This document shows positions 8,404 to 16,479 of a DNA stretch of 35,700 nt, piece after piece. How positions within the stretch are numbered: the first letter of the stretch is position 1; every line of letters begins with the position of its first letter. Both the position numbers and the translations under genes were made by a program. The stretch comes from an uncultured Myxococcales bacterium (lineage in GTDB: Bacteria > Myxococcota_A > UBA9042): the NCBI GenBank assembly GCA_903955385.1, contig CAJBNH010000114.1:1-35700 (forward strand), given 5' to 3'. Under the pieces are notes generated by a model that was given only the letters and a program-made list of their open reading frames with translations, ran no database searches and was not told the DNA's origin.

Positions 8404-10227
8404 GTGCTGGAAGAACTGACTCGCGATCTGTCGGCCTGGCCGCCCTGGAACACGCTGCCTCAGGCCGTCGTGCGGGCCGCCGCCGGGTCGTTTCACATCG
8501 AGTACCTGCCCGCGGGGACGCCCCTCGACCCTGGCCGGGCGACCGCGGACGCACTGGTGTCCATCCGAACCGGTCACGTGGACTTCCTGAGGCCCGACGG
8601 GACGTTGCGAGACCGAATGATGCCCGGCGACACCCGCCTGCTCGCCTCGGCTTTCGAACCCAACGGGTCGGTGCAGACGGGGGCAGACACCCTGGCCTGG
8701 TTTCTGCCGCGGCCGGCGTTCGATGCGCTGCTGGGCGACACCGCGTTCGCTCGCGCGTTCGATCCCCACGCCCGTGCCATGCGCCTCTCGGCGCCCCGCA
8801 CACTTCGCGCGGCCCCTGAGGCGCTCGACCTGACTCGCAGTCGCGCGGGCGACGTGGCACGGCAGCCGACGCTCGTGCTGCCCCCCGACACACCGATCTC
8901 GACGGCCGCGCAGGCGATGCGCCGCGAGGACTGCTCTTGCGTGCTGGTCACTAGCGAGCCGCCCTCCCTCGTCACGGACCGCGAACTGCGCAATGAAGTG
9001 GTCGCGGGCGGACTGCCCCCCGAAGCCCCCCTGTCGGCGTTGCACGTGCCCGCAGTCGTCCTCGACGCAGAGGCATCGATGCTGGACGCGCTGCTGCGGA
9101 TGATGGACCGCGGCGTGCGCCATGTGCTGGTGCCGCGGCGAGACGGGGGCCTCGGCGTGCTGACCGATGCGGACCTGTCTCGTGGTCCACGGCAAGGTTC
9201 GCTGTTGCTGGCCTGGGGCGGTCACCCAAGTCGTGACGAACCAGCCGTTTTCGGCGACCGGGTCACTCAGGTGGTCGCATCCCTGCTGGACGAGGGATAC
9301 GACGCGAGCGTCGTCGGCCAGGTAGCTGCGGCCGCGCACGACGCCAGGGTCGCCAGCCTGATCGCCCATGCGCGTGCAGAGTTGGGCGCGCCACCCGTGC
9401 GATTCGCTTGGGTCGCCGTCGACGCGATTGGCCGCTGCGACCCGGTGGTGCTCCCCGTTCCCGACCATGTACTGGCCCACGAGGAGGGTGCGCGGCCCGA
9501 AGCGGCGGCTTGGTTCCAGGCCTTCGCGCGGCTCGTGGGCGACCGTCTGGACGCCGACGGTCTGCCCAACGGTCTTGGCCGCACGCGCGCCACCAATCCG
9601 CTCTGGTGCCGACCCACGACCTCCTGGCGGCGCTATGTCGCCGACTGGACGGCCGAGCGCGGCCCGGATGCGCCAACGGCCACGGTCGGTCCGTTTCTCG
9701 ACGCACGTGTCGTCGCAGGCGACGCAGACATGGCAGCGCCCCTCATGCTCGGCCTTCGCCAAGCCGCCGTCCGCCCGCCGTTCCTGCGTCGGCTGGCGCG
9801 CGCTGCCCTCACTGTCCAGCCTCCCGTGACTTGCCTGGCCACAGGATTCTTGCGTGCTGACGGCGAGACCGTTGCGACCCTGGATGCCGCGGCAGCGTTG
9901 GCCGCGCCGATCGCAGACCTCGCGAGGATCGCAGCGCTTTCTTGTGGCAGCGACGCACGATCCACGGCCGAGCGTCTCCGGTCCCTCGACCGCAGCGCGC
10001 CGGTCGACGCCGCCCTGGCCCAGGACCTCGCCACGGCATTCGACTGGGTGTCGCGGCAGATCCTTCGGGCCTCCCTCGCCCGCCCAGGATGTCCGCAGCA
10101 CCTCCACGCGGTCGATCTGGACCCGTCGGACCGGGCGCACTATCGGGACGCCGCCGCCGTCGTCCAAGAGGCCCGGGCCACCCTGGTGCGCCTGACCGGC
10201 GACGACCCAATCAGGAGAAACCGTTGA
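8404..10227 (+). CDS. CBS-DUF294 protein with a degenerate nucleotidyltransferase motif
   Basis: About 607 residues from GTG 8404 (purine-rich AGGGGG upstream); an in-frame start at 8299 is possible but reads into the divergent spacer. The N-terminus (to about 140) looks like a cyclic-nucleotide-binding fold; residues about 150-260 form a CBS pair (DRELRNEVVAGGLPPEAP resembles the neighbouring sensor's TDRDVRERVVVAGLDPAAP); then DUF294 and DUF294_C. Where the sensor has GSEGREEQTLATDQD, this protein reads VDAIGRCDPVVLPVPDHVL (about 339-357): the GS, the Glu-Gln pair and the TDxD are gone. The NPLWCRPTTSWRR segment is still conserved. It therefore looks like a non-catalytic paralogue, perhaps a regulatory partner of the sensor. 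It overlaps the exonuclease by 4 nt. Confidence 0.83.
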   Translation: MLEELTRDLSAWPPWNTLPQAVVRAAAGSFHIEYLPAGTPLDPGRATADALVSIRTGHVDFLRPDGTLRDRMMPGDTRLLASAFEPNGSVQTGADTLAWFLPRPAFDALLGDTAFARAFDPHARAMRLSAPRTLRAAPEALDLTRSRAGDVARQPTLVLPPDTPISTAAQAMRREDCSCVLVTSEPPSLVTDRELRNEVVAGGLPPEAPLSALHVPAVVLDAEASMLDALLRMMDRGVRHVLVPRRDGGLGVLTDADLSRGPRQGSLLLAWGGHPSRDEPAVFGDRVTQVVASLLDEGYDASVVGQVAAAAHDARVASLIAHARAELGAPPVRFAWVAVDAIGRCDPVVLPVPDHVLAHEEGARPEAAAWFQAFARLVGDRLDADGLPNGLGRTRATNPLWCRPTTSWRRYVADWTAERGPDAPTATVGPFLDARVVAGDADMAAPLMLGLRQAAVRPPFLRRLARAALTVQPPVTCLATGFLRADGETVATLDAAAALAAPIADLARIAALSCGSDARSTAERLRSLDRSAPVDAALAQDLATAFDWVSRQILRASLARPGCPQHLHAVDLDPSDRAHYRDAAAVVQEARATLVRLTGDDPIRRNR

Positions 10228-10901
10228 GTGGGCCGACTGAAAGCACCGAGGCGCTAGCCGCCCGCGTTCGCGAGTGGGCCGCGTCTCCGCTGGACTTGCG
10301 CTGCTCGTGGCGCATGGCCCGGTGGACCGCGCTGGATCTCGAGACCACCGGCCTGGATACGCGGACGGATGCCATCCTCTCCGTAGGCCTCGTCGACATC
10401 GAAGGCGGTCGCGTGCTTCTCGACACCGCGTGGAATTCGCTCGTCCGTCCGCCGCTTGGCGCGGTCTTCCGACCAGAGTCTGTCCTGATCCACGGATTGA
10501 CGCCGGACGGTCTGGTCGACGCCCCTACACAAGCAGAGATCCTTCCCACCCTGGTCACGCGGTTGCGGGGTCGGGTCGTCATCGCCCACTCCGGCCAGGA
10601 GTTCGATGGCCCGTTGCTGGATCGGGCCTTTCGCGAAGTGTGTGGTGAGCCGTTTCCTGGACCTGTGCTCGATACCGCCCGCCTCGCCCATCACCTGCAC
10701 GATCAGGCTGTCCCCGGCAGAGCTCCGGCAGATCCGTCCGTACGCCTCGCGGATCTGGCCACCCGACACGGGGTTCCGTCCGGCCGCGCCCACGATGCCC
10801 TCGACGACGCCCTGACTTGCGCCCAAGTGTTTCTGGTGCTTGCGACCCGTATGGAGGCCTTGGGGCAAGGCTCTGCGGCGCGGCTCCTCAAGTGCGGATA
10901 G
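10224..10901 (+). CDS. DEDDh 3'-5' exonuclease, DNA polymerase III epsilon-like
   Basis: A 225-residue protein. The start is taken as TTG 10224, inside the stop of the DUF294 gene (TTGA overlap), because AGGAGA lies just before it at 10213-10218 and no other start fits. The three exonuclease motifs are present: ExoI ALDLETTGLD with D38 and E40; ExoII IAHSGQEFDGPLL with D128; ExoIII RAHDALDDAL with the catalytic His and Asp. The conserved IHGLTPDGL also fits. Exonucleases of this kind are repeatedly linked to DUF294 genes near acetate-uptake loci, so a role in nucleotide signalling or cleanup, rather than replication proofreading, is a reasonable inference. The substrate is unknown. Confidence 0.88.
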   Translation: MSGPTESTEALAARVREWAASPLDLRCSWRMARWTALDLETTGLDTRTDAILSVGLVDIEGGRVLLDTAWNSLVRPPLGAVFRPESVLIHGLTPDGLVDAPTQAEILPTLVTRLRGRVVIAHSGQEFDGPLLDRAFREVCGEPFPGPVLDTARLAHHLHDQAVPGRAPADPSVRLADLATRHGVPSGRAHDALDDALTCAQVFLVLATRMEALGQGSAARLLKCG

Positions 10902-11057
10902 TCCCCCAGCGGCCGCGGTCTTGCACAGTTGACCGCCACCGAACCGCCGGGTACGTGCTGGACGGGATCAGTCCGCAGTCACCGTGAAGCCTGGCCGTGC
11001 ACGGATCTATCCTGCCGGGATGCCAGGCCCCGAGGGCAACACATCAACGTCGACGGA

Positions 11058-11205
11058 CTCAAGGTCAATAGCGCGCGGTTGCGCGACACGCTCGAAACCA
11101 TGGCAACGATCGGCGCGACGCCGGCCCGGGGGCGTGTCGCGCGTGGCCTGCAGCAAGTAGCCGTCGGGCAGGCGCAGGCTCGAGAACGATTCGCGTTATC
11201 TCTTC
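11058..11205 (+). pseudogene. Relic of the N-terminus of an M20-family amidohydrolase
   Basis: The frame reads VNSARLRDTLETMATIGATP then ARGRVARGLQQ, ending in a blurred VGQAQARERFAL. This matches the start of N-carbamoyl-L-amino-acid/allantoate amidohydrolases (I-N-x-x-R-L-W-x-x-L-x-x-x-A-x-I-G-A-T-P, then G-V-x-R-L). No metal-binding domain follows; the minus-strand B12-like gene begins its stop at 11250. The rest of the spacer 10902-11249 shows no gene. Confidence 0.5.
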
Positions 11206-11249
11206 AAACCTACTGGGCTCTTCCAGGAGGCGGCGCCGCTCACGGTGGC

Positions 11250-12035
11250 TCACGTCGCCAGTGACCGCAGCAGCGGGCCAATGTCGGTCATCAACTCTGC
11301 GCCCGGAATCGCCGCCACGAGCCCAAGTTTGATGGCATTGCCGCCCACGATCAGCCTTGGGCGCGTGGCCTCCGGCCAGGCGGCGATGCGCGCGGCAATG
11401 TCCAGCACCCCCGGAATCTGCTCCGGCAGCGCCACCGACACGAGCAGGGCCCGCGGCGACGCGTGCCGGATCAGGGTCAGCAACGCCTCCAGAGGCGGCG
11501 TCGGCAATAGCGCGTGTGCGTCGACGCCGTGGCTGGCGAGCCACAGCGCAAGAAGCCGAATCCCGAGCGTATGGCAGTTGCCCGGCGCGTTGACCAGGAC
11601 CACATGCGCCCGGTCCGGACGGGTCGAGTCCTGAGCACCTGAAGCGCTGGTCCGGGCGACAATCGCCGCGTACACGCGCTCGCAGAAGTTGCTGAAGCGG
11701 TGTTCGTCCGCCACGGTGATGGCGCCGCGCTCCCAGTCCTTGCCGATCTCGAACAACAGCGGCGCGAGGAGGCCCACCAGCACGTCCACGGGCCGCACGT
11801 TGATGTGCGCGGCCCGCAGGATCATCGCTTCGGCTTCCCCGACATCGCCGCGCCGCCCTGCGGCCGCGAACTCGCCCTGCAGCTCGGCCAGGAACCTGAC
11901 CCGGGCAAGATCCGGCTCGGAATCGGCGAGCATCGAGGACTCGCAGGTCGCGCAGATGCCGTGCGTTATCTGCAGCACCTCATACGGCTCAGTCTCGCCT
12001 TGAAACTGCTGACAGTAGGCGCACCAGTTCAGCAT
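11250..12035 (-). CDS. Cobalamin-binding-like sensory protein with N-terminal CxxC pair
   Basis: A 261-residue protein from ATG 12035, overlapping the preceding gene by 7 nt (ATGCTGA), so translation is probably coupled. Residues 1-31 hold C5xxC8 and C28xxC31 (WCAYCQ ... HGICATC), a likely zinc or redox site. Residues about 40-130 form the four-helix B12-binding_2 region with the conserved W101 and E111-H112 in EIGKDWERGAITVADEH. Residues about 143-260 form a Rossmann half whose ligand loop is PGNCHTLG (151-158): H155 is in the cobalamin-binding His position, but Asn replaces the usual Asp/Glu of DxHxxG/ExHxxG. This resembles CarH- and AerR-type photoreceptor domains and the heme-binding SCHIC variant. 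The cofactor is unproven. Linkage to heme oxygenase suggests tetrapyrrole or light sensing. Confidence 0.8.
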   Translation of the reverse strand: MLNWCAYCQQFQGETEPYEVLQITHGICATCESSMLADSEPDLARVRFLAELQGEFAAAGRRGDVGEAEAMILRAAHINVRPVDVLVGLLAPLLFEIGKDWERGAITVADEHRFSNFCERVYAAIVARTSASGAQDSTRPDRAHVVLVNAPGNCHTLGIRLLALWLASHGVDAHALLPTPPLEALLTLIRHASPRALLVSVALPEQIPGVLDIAARIAAWPEATRPRLIVGGNAIKLGLVAAIPGAELMTDIGPLLRSLAT

Positions 12036-12934
12036 GGCGCGAAACCGAAGGCATCGAGTCGTGACATGTACTCCGCGACCAGCGCAGTCCACTCCGGCGA
12101 GAACCGCAGCGGATCGGTGAGCCAGCCGCTGGTGGCCGCCAGCCCGCCCCGAACGCCTGAGCGCTCGTCCAACCATGCCGACGCCAAGAGCGCGGCTGCA
12201 GATGGAATCACCAGCCCTGGGCACGCGCCCAGTCGGGCGTCGAAATCGCGCACCAGTCGCGCCCGTCCCTCGCCCCCAGTCAACTTCGTATCGCGCTCGG
12301 CCTGCAGATGGGCCAGGAACGGCATCAAGCGTGCCGGCTGCTCCGGCCGCTCCGGGAACTCGGCCGCCAGCGCGGTCTGGATCGCGCGCAGATGGCTCTC
12401 CAGAATCACGGTCGGGATGCCGCGGCTCGCAAGGACGCTTCGCAGCCAGACAAGGCTTCGCGTCGCCGTCTCCGCCGGCATGTGCGTCAACGCCACCAGC
12501 CAACAGCTGTCGCTCCTGGTGAAGCGCAGGCCGCGTTCGCCGAAGCGCAAGCCCAGGTACGGGAACTGGTTCCAGGCGTCATGACCGGCGCGCAGGGCCA
12601 ACGCGACCTCCATCGGGTCCTGCGGCATGGCGTGGTCGCCCGCCTCAGCGTTGACGGCCACGACATGGTGCCGCAGGTCCGTGTCCGCGAAGGGGAACAG
12701 CGCCGCACACAGCGACGCCAGCTGCTCGAAACACAAGACGGCTGCGTCGGAGACCTGCCTGCCTTGCGCAGCGTCGCATGGGAGCGCGTTCAGCAGCCCG
12801 ACGAAGGTGTGCCAGTGTGCCGCCGTGTCCTTGCCGTAGCAGCCGAAGTACGACAGGCGTTCTGGGGTCACCCCCAAGCAGCGGGCGTAGGCGCCGCGCA
12901 GCACGAGTCCGCCGCGCTGCGAGCCCTCGAGCAC
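12029..12934 (-). CDS. Heme oxygenase C-terminal half fused to an unknown domain (downstream of in-frame TAG)
   Basis: This frame is continuous with the N-terminal heme oxygenase half (12971-13300), separated only by a TAG at 12971-12973. The first codons after the stop read AESPHHLAGILYVLEGS, then GG...GVTPERLSYFGCYGKD, which is the second half of a bacterial biliverdin-producing heme oxygenase (LYVLEGSxxGG, FxGYG). Past the expected heme oxygenase end there are about 230 further residues that I do not recognise, including SDSCWLVALTHMPAE and WLRSVLASRGIPTVILESHL, which look alpha-helical. No good ribosome-binding site precedes 12934, so it is probably expressed only by readthrough, or the stop is an error or a recent mutation. 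It overlaps the B12-like gene by 7 nt. Confidence 0.7.
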   Translation of the reverse strand: MLEGSQRGGLVLRGAYARCLGVTPERLSYFGCYGKDTAAHWHTFVGLLNALPCDAAQGRQVSDAAVLCFEQLASLCAALFPFADTDLRHHVVAVNAEAGDHAMPQDPMEVALALRAGHDAWNQFPYLGLRFGERGLRFTRSDSCWLVALTHMPAETATRSLVWLRSVLASRGIPTVILESHLRAIQTALAAEFPERPEQPARLMPFLAHLQAERDTKLTGGEGRARLVRDFDARLGACPGLVIPSAAALLASAWLDERSGVRGGLAATSGWLTDPLRFSPEWTALVAEYMSRLDAFGFAPC

Positions 12935-12970
12935 ATAGAGGATGCCGGCGAGGTGGTGGGGGGACTCCGC

Positions 12971-13300
12971 CTAGACCAAGGTTTGCGCTGCGCACGCCAG
13001 AGCGTGCTCGATCGCCGCCGTGATGCTCGGCACGCCCGATGACGCTACCAGTTCGAGGTCGGCGTTCAGCAACGGGACCTTCGGTCTGGTGTGGCTGGCC
13101 AGCCGGGCCAGGGCCGGGTCGGAGGCACCGGCAAGCGTCCGTTCCAGCAGCGCGTGCACGACCGCGAGGCCGCGCAGGAAGCTGACGATGGCCACCTTGG
13201 GCAGTGCGCCTGCGTGCAGGGCCTGAAAGTACGGCAGCGACTCCAGTCGCTTGTGGAGGCTGGCCGTCTCGCTGCGCACCTGCTCGCCCAAGTCTGGCAC
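12971..13300 (-). CDS. Heme oxygenase N-terminal half, ending at an in-frame TAG
   Basis: A 109-residue frame starting at GTG 13300, chosen because GGGGAGG lies 5 nt upstream; the longer frame runs into the dispersed repeat. The heme-ligand region EQVRSETASLHKRLESLPY places the proximal His at residue 16, exactly as in bacterial HemO/BphO proteins, and SFLRGLAVVHALLERTL fits the next helix. The protein stops at codon 110 (TAG 12971-12973), but the same frame continues as good heme oxygenase sequence. Full length would be 423 residues, about twice a normal heme oxygenase. Heme oxygenase opens heme to biliverdin, the chromophore of bacteriophytochromes. Alone, this half cannot form the heme pocket. 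Confidence 0.72.
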   Translation of the reverse strand: MPDLGEQVRSETASLHKRLESLPYFQALHAGALPKVAIVSFLRGLAVVHALLERTLAGASDPALARLASHTRPKVPLLNADLELVASSGVPSITAAIEHALACAAQTLV

Positions 13301-13370
13301 GCCGACCTCCCCACCTGCGCCAGACCAGCAGCGGGCCGAGGCATAGCCCATGCCGAAGGCATAGATCCTA

Positions 13371-13546
13371 TGCAAACACGGTACCCGGCCCAGACCCGCC
13401 GTCGCACACCGCCAGACCGACCCCAAGTCGGCCCATCCCGGGCGTCAAACCGTCAGTCTGCGCCGCCAGATCCCCCCGGTCAACCTCTCAAAACGGCGGC
13501 AATCACTCGAATTTTCGCCCAGCGAACGCACCTGTCCGTGCGAAGT
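13371..13546 (+). repeat. Dispersed intergenic repeat I, copy A
   Basis: Begins TGCAAACACGGTACC and shares with copy B a perfect 37-nt block (13400-13436 equals 16507-16543). The match continues less perfectly through CGTCAGTCTGCGC and GATCCCCCCGGTCAAC to the ACCTGTCCG end. It lies in the spacer between heme oxygenase (minus) and the srkA-like gene (plus), about 70 nt upstream of the heme oxygenase start. It lacks the 3' third found in copies B and C. Confidence 0.8.
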
Positions 13547-13662
13547 CAGCGTCCGAAGATGACAGCATGGAGGCTTCCATCGGTGTGTCTGCTGCGACGC
13601 AGGAAGACAACCACGAGGACGGGGGGTTCCCTGCGGCCGCCGTTCGGCGCATCGTCCCCCCC

Positions 13663-14709
13663 ATGACCGACGCTGCCGCCACCGACCTGTTCCTCGGCCT
13701 GACCCCCGACGTGGTGTTCGACGCCATCGAGGCGACCGGCCTGCGCTGCCGGAACCTGTGCTTCGCGCTGAACTCGTTCGAGAACCGGGTGTTCGAGATC
13801 GAGCTCGCCGACGAGGCGCGCACCCGCCGCGTCGCCAAGTTCTACCGCCCCAACCGCTGGACCGAAGCCCAGGTGCGCGAGGAGCACGCGTATCTGCGCG
13901 CCCTGATGGCGGCCGAGGTGCCCGTCTGCGACGTCGTCACGCTGCCCGACGGCGACACGGTGGGACGCGCCGGCCATATCCTGTTCTGTCTATTCGAGCG
14001 GCAGGGCGGGCGCGCGCCCGAAGAGATCGACGACGCGCTGGCCGAGCGGTTGGGCGCGCTCGCCGGTCGCACGCACAACGTCGGCGCGGTCCTGGACGTC
14101 CGCCACCGCCTGACGCTCACCGCCGACCGGCTCGACGACTCGCTCGACTGGCTGCTGCAGCGCGGCCTGGTGCCACAACGCCTGCGCCGCCGCTACGAAG
14201 CCGCCGCCCGCACCCTGTCCCGCGCCGCCCGCGAGCGGTTCCGCGACGTCCCGCTGCGTCCCATCCACGGCGACCTGCACGCGGGCAACCTGATCCTGCG
14301 CGAAGGGGTGCTGCACGTCCTCGACTTCGACGACATGGTCGTGGGACCGGCGGTGCAGGACCTGTGGCTGCTGCTGCCCGGGCGCGACGTCGAGACCGTG
14401 CGGCTGCGCGAGCGTTTCCTGACGGGGTACGAGCGGTTCCGGGCGTTCGACCGCCGCACGCTCGACCTGATCGAGCCCCTGCGCGGGATCCGCACGGTGG
14501 ACTACTCGGCCTGGCTCGCGCGGCGCTGGCACGACCCGATCTTCCCCGCGACCTGGCCGCAATTCGGCACCGACGACTGGTGGACCGGGGCTACGGACGA
14601 CCTGGAGGATGCCGTCGAGCACCTGAACGCGCCCCCGACCGCCGCGCCGGCGCCGGAAGAGGACGCCGCAGAGCTGACGCGCAAGAACTACTTCTGGGAC
14701 CTCGACTGA
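13663..14709 (+). CDS. srkA: Stress-response Ser/Thr kinase, YihE/SrkA family
   Basis: A 348-residue protein from ATG 13663 (MTDAAATDLFLGLTPD). An in-frame upstream ATG at 13567 gives 32 extra residues with no family similarity; neither start has a clear ribosome-binding site. Diagnostic segments are LNSFENRVFEIE and RRVAKFYRPNRWTEAQVREEH (nucleotide-binding lobe, Lys in VAKFYRP), HGDLHAGNLI with catalytic D204 and N209 (about 202-211), and DFDD at 221-224 (metal-binding). E. coli SrkA is 328 residues. The family is an APH-like protein kinase that limits stress-induced killing. It stands alone and is convergent with the rhomboid gene (28 nt between stops). Confidence 0.9.
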   Translation: MTDAAATDLFLGLTPDVVFDAIEATGLRCRNLCFALNSFENRVFEIELADEARTRRVAKFYRPNRWTEAQVREEHAYLRALMAAEVPVCDVVTLPDGDTVGRAGHILFCLFERQGGRAPEEIDDALAERLGALAGRTHNVGAVLDVRHRLTLTADRLDDSLDWLLQRGLVPQRLRRRYEAAARTLSRAARERFRDVPLRPIHGDLHAGNLILREGVLHVLDFDDMVVGPAVQDLWLLLPGRDVETVRLRERFLTGYERFRAFDRRTLDLIEPLRGIRTVDYSAWLARRWHDPIFPATWPQFGTDDWWTGATDDLEDAVEHLNAPPTAAPAPEEDAAELTRKNYFWDLD

Positions 14710-14737
14710 CGCCAGGCGACACGCTCGGTCGTCCGGG

Positions 14738-16417
14738 TCAGCCGCCGCGGACGCCGCGGACCCAGCGTTCCGGGTCCTCGGTCCAGTCGTCGTCGGAGTC
14801 GGGGGCCAGCGAGACCTCGACGTCCACCGCGGACTTGCCGACGTAACCGAACCAGCGGGGCAGGTGTTCGCCGTCGGTCGACTCGAGGTCCAGGAAGACC
14901 CAGGGCCGGCCGCCGACGGTGACCACTTCGGGCGGCTGGAGCGCCTTGCGGTCCTTGGGCGGGTGGGCGACGAAGTCCTGGCGGTCGAGCTCGATCTGGG
15001 CCGCCAGCGCCTGCCCCTCGGGCACGCTCTCGCGTCCCAGCACCGACACCTCGACGAGCACCGGATCGACCCAGGGGTCGCCGTAGCCGTGCGCCGTCCA
15101 CTCGCCCAGTTGGCGGACCGCGTGGCGTTTCGCCATGCCGCGGGGCAGGTCGCAGGACAGGTCGGTTCCGGGGATGGTCACCCGCTCGACCTCGACCGAC
15201 TCGAGATCCCAAGGCCGCCCCTGCTGCCACGCGAGCCCCAGCGCAGCCGCGTGCAGCCCCAGCGAGCCCACCGCGAGCACCGCCAAGGTCCGTTCGAGCC
15301 AGACGTGGCCGTCGAACAGCGCCCACGGCCTGGGCATCCGCAACGTCAGGACACCCGTGGCGGCCAGCAGCGCCCCGGTCGCGAGGCCCCCCAGATGGGC
15401 CGCCATCCCGACACCTGGCAAGAGCGAGGCGAGCAGGTTGTAGGCGAGGTACACGCCGGAGTGAATGGCCACGGCCTTGCGCTCGAGCCGAGGCAGGCCG
15501 TCCGACCGGAACGAGAGCACGAAAAGCGCCCCCATCACACCGAAGACGCCGCCCGACGCGCCGATGCCGAGCTGCTCCGGGCCGACCACGGCCGCCAAGA
15601 GCTCCGAGCCGGCGATCGAGACGCCGTACAGCAGCAGGAACCGCCACGTCCCGACGAGCTTCTCGAGCAGAATGCCGAGCAGGAGTAGACCGTACAGGTT
15701 GCCCACAGCGTGACGGATGCCCGAGTGGAGCCAGCCGGCGGCCAGCAGGCGCCACCATTCGCCGGCGAAGACCCACTCGCCGCGGTTGCCGCCCATGCGG
15801 GCGAGCGTCTGCGTGCTCTCCGAAGCGCCCCACAGCACCTCGAGGAACCACAGCAACGCGATGGCGACAGCGATGCCCGCGACGCCCCAGGGCGTGCCGT
15901 CGAGCGAGAAGCGGCCTTCCTCACCCAGGTCGCGCTCGCCGGCGCGCTCGGCTGCTCGCAGCGCTTCGGCCGTGGGGGAAGGGCCCGTCAGCGCGCGGGC
16001 GACGGCGCGGTCCAGCCCCGGGACGACCTGGCCCTCGGCGAGCTTCAGCGTGCCGTCGAGCAGAACCTGGCCGAAGGTCACGCCGTAGTTGTCGAGCGCG
16101 GTGGGGCGCCGGGGGTCGAGGGGGATGTCAGGCCCGCCGACGAAGATCACCTCCCGGTGCAGTCCCTTGACGATGCCGACGATTTCGGGCGCGTCGCGGG
16201 CGGTCAGGTCGAACCAACACGACCGGACCGTCGAGTTGTCGGGCAGGGCGTCGGCGCCACTCGCGATCAGCAGCACCGCCGCATCAGCCGCCGCCGTCAC
16301 CAGCAGCGCGGCTCGCTCGGACCGCTCGACCAGCATGGCGGCGGGAGTTCCGCCGTCGGGGGCGATCGCCAACGCGCCGCAGATGCGGTTCAGGAATTGC
16401 TGAGCGGGTTCGTCCAA
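14738..16417 (-). CDS. Rhomboid intramembrane serine protease with extra N- and C-terminal domains
   Basis: A 559-residue protein. The start is placed at TTG 16417 because GAGGAG lies 6 nt upstream; the longer frame runs into the dispersed repeat. Residues about 1-190 form a soluble domain without recognised family (CWFDLTARDAPEIVGIV, FVGGPDIPLD). Residues about 195-375 are the rhomboid core: HAVGNLYGLLLLG, GIGASGGVFGVMGAL with nucleophile Ser288, and GMAAHLGGLATGA with catalytic His341. A further helix near 395-415 is followed by about 140 soluble residues starting around the DLSCDLPRGMAKRHAV segment, probably outside the membrane. Rhomboids cut single-pass membrane proteins; the substrate here is unknown. 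Confidence 0.88.
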   Translation of the reverse strand: MDEPAQQFLNRICGALAIAPDGGTPAAMLVERSERAALLVTAAADAAVLLIASGADALPDNSTVRSCWFDLTARDAPEIVGIVKGLHREVIFVGGPDIPLDPRRPTALDNYGVTFGQVLLDGTLKLAEGQVVPGLDRAVARALTGPSPTAEALRAAERAGERDLGEEGRFSLDGTPWGVAGIAVAIALLWFLEVLWGASESTQTLARMGGNRGEWVFAGEWWRLLAAGWLHSGIRHAVGNLYGLLLLGILLEKLVGTWRFLLLYGVSIAGSELLAAVVGPEQLGIGASGGVFGVMGALFVLSFRSDGLPRLERKAVAIHSGVYLAYNLLASLLPGVGMAAHLGGLATGALLAATGVLTLRMPRPWALFDGHVWLERTLAVLAVGSLGLHAAALGLAWQQGRPWDLESVEVERVTIPGTDLSCDLPRGMAKRHAVRQLGEWTAHGYGDPWVDPVLVEVSVLGRESVPEGQALAAQIELDRQDFVAHPPKDRKALQPPEVVTVGGRPWVFLDLESTDGEHLPRWFGYVGKSAVDVEVSLAPDSDDDWTEDPERWVRGVRGG

Positions 16418-16479
16418 GCGTGACTCCTCGGGCTCCTGCGGGCTGCGGCCTCGCGTGGTGGATGTTGGGCATGGCAACC

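Noticed and set aside
8365-10167. A 600-codon minus-strand open frame
   Set aside because: Antisense to the second DUF294 gene, whose domains are recognisable; the minus frame has no family features.
12971-12973. TAG in heme oxygenase as a pyrrolysine codon
   Set aside because: No pyl genes are visible and heme oxygenases do not use it; a point mutation or read error is simpler.
13301-13426. Longer N-terminus for the heme oxygenase (start at 13426)
   Set aside because: It would be encoded by the dispersed repeat; GTG 13300 has a near-ideal Shine-Dalgarno and matches the family start.
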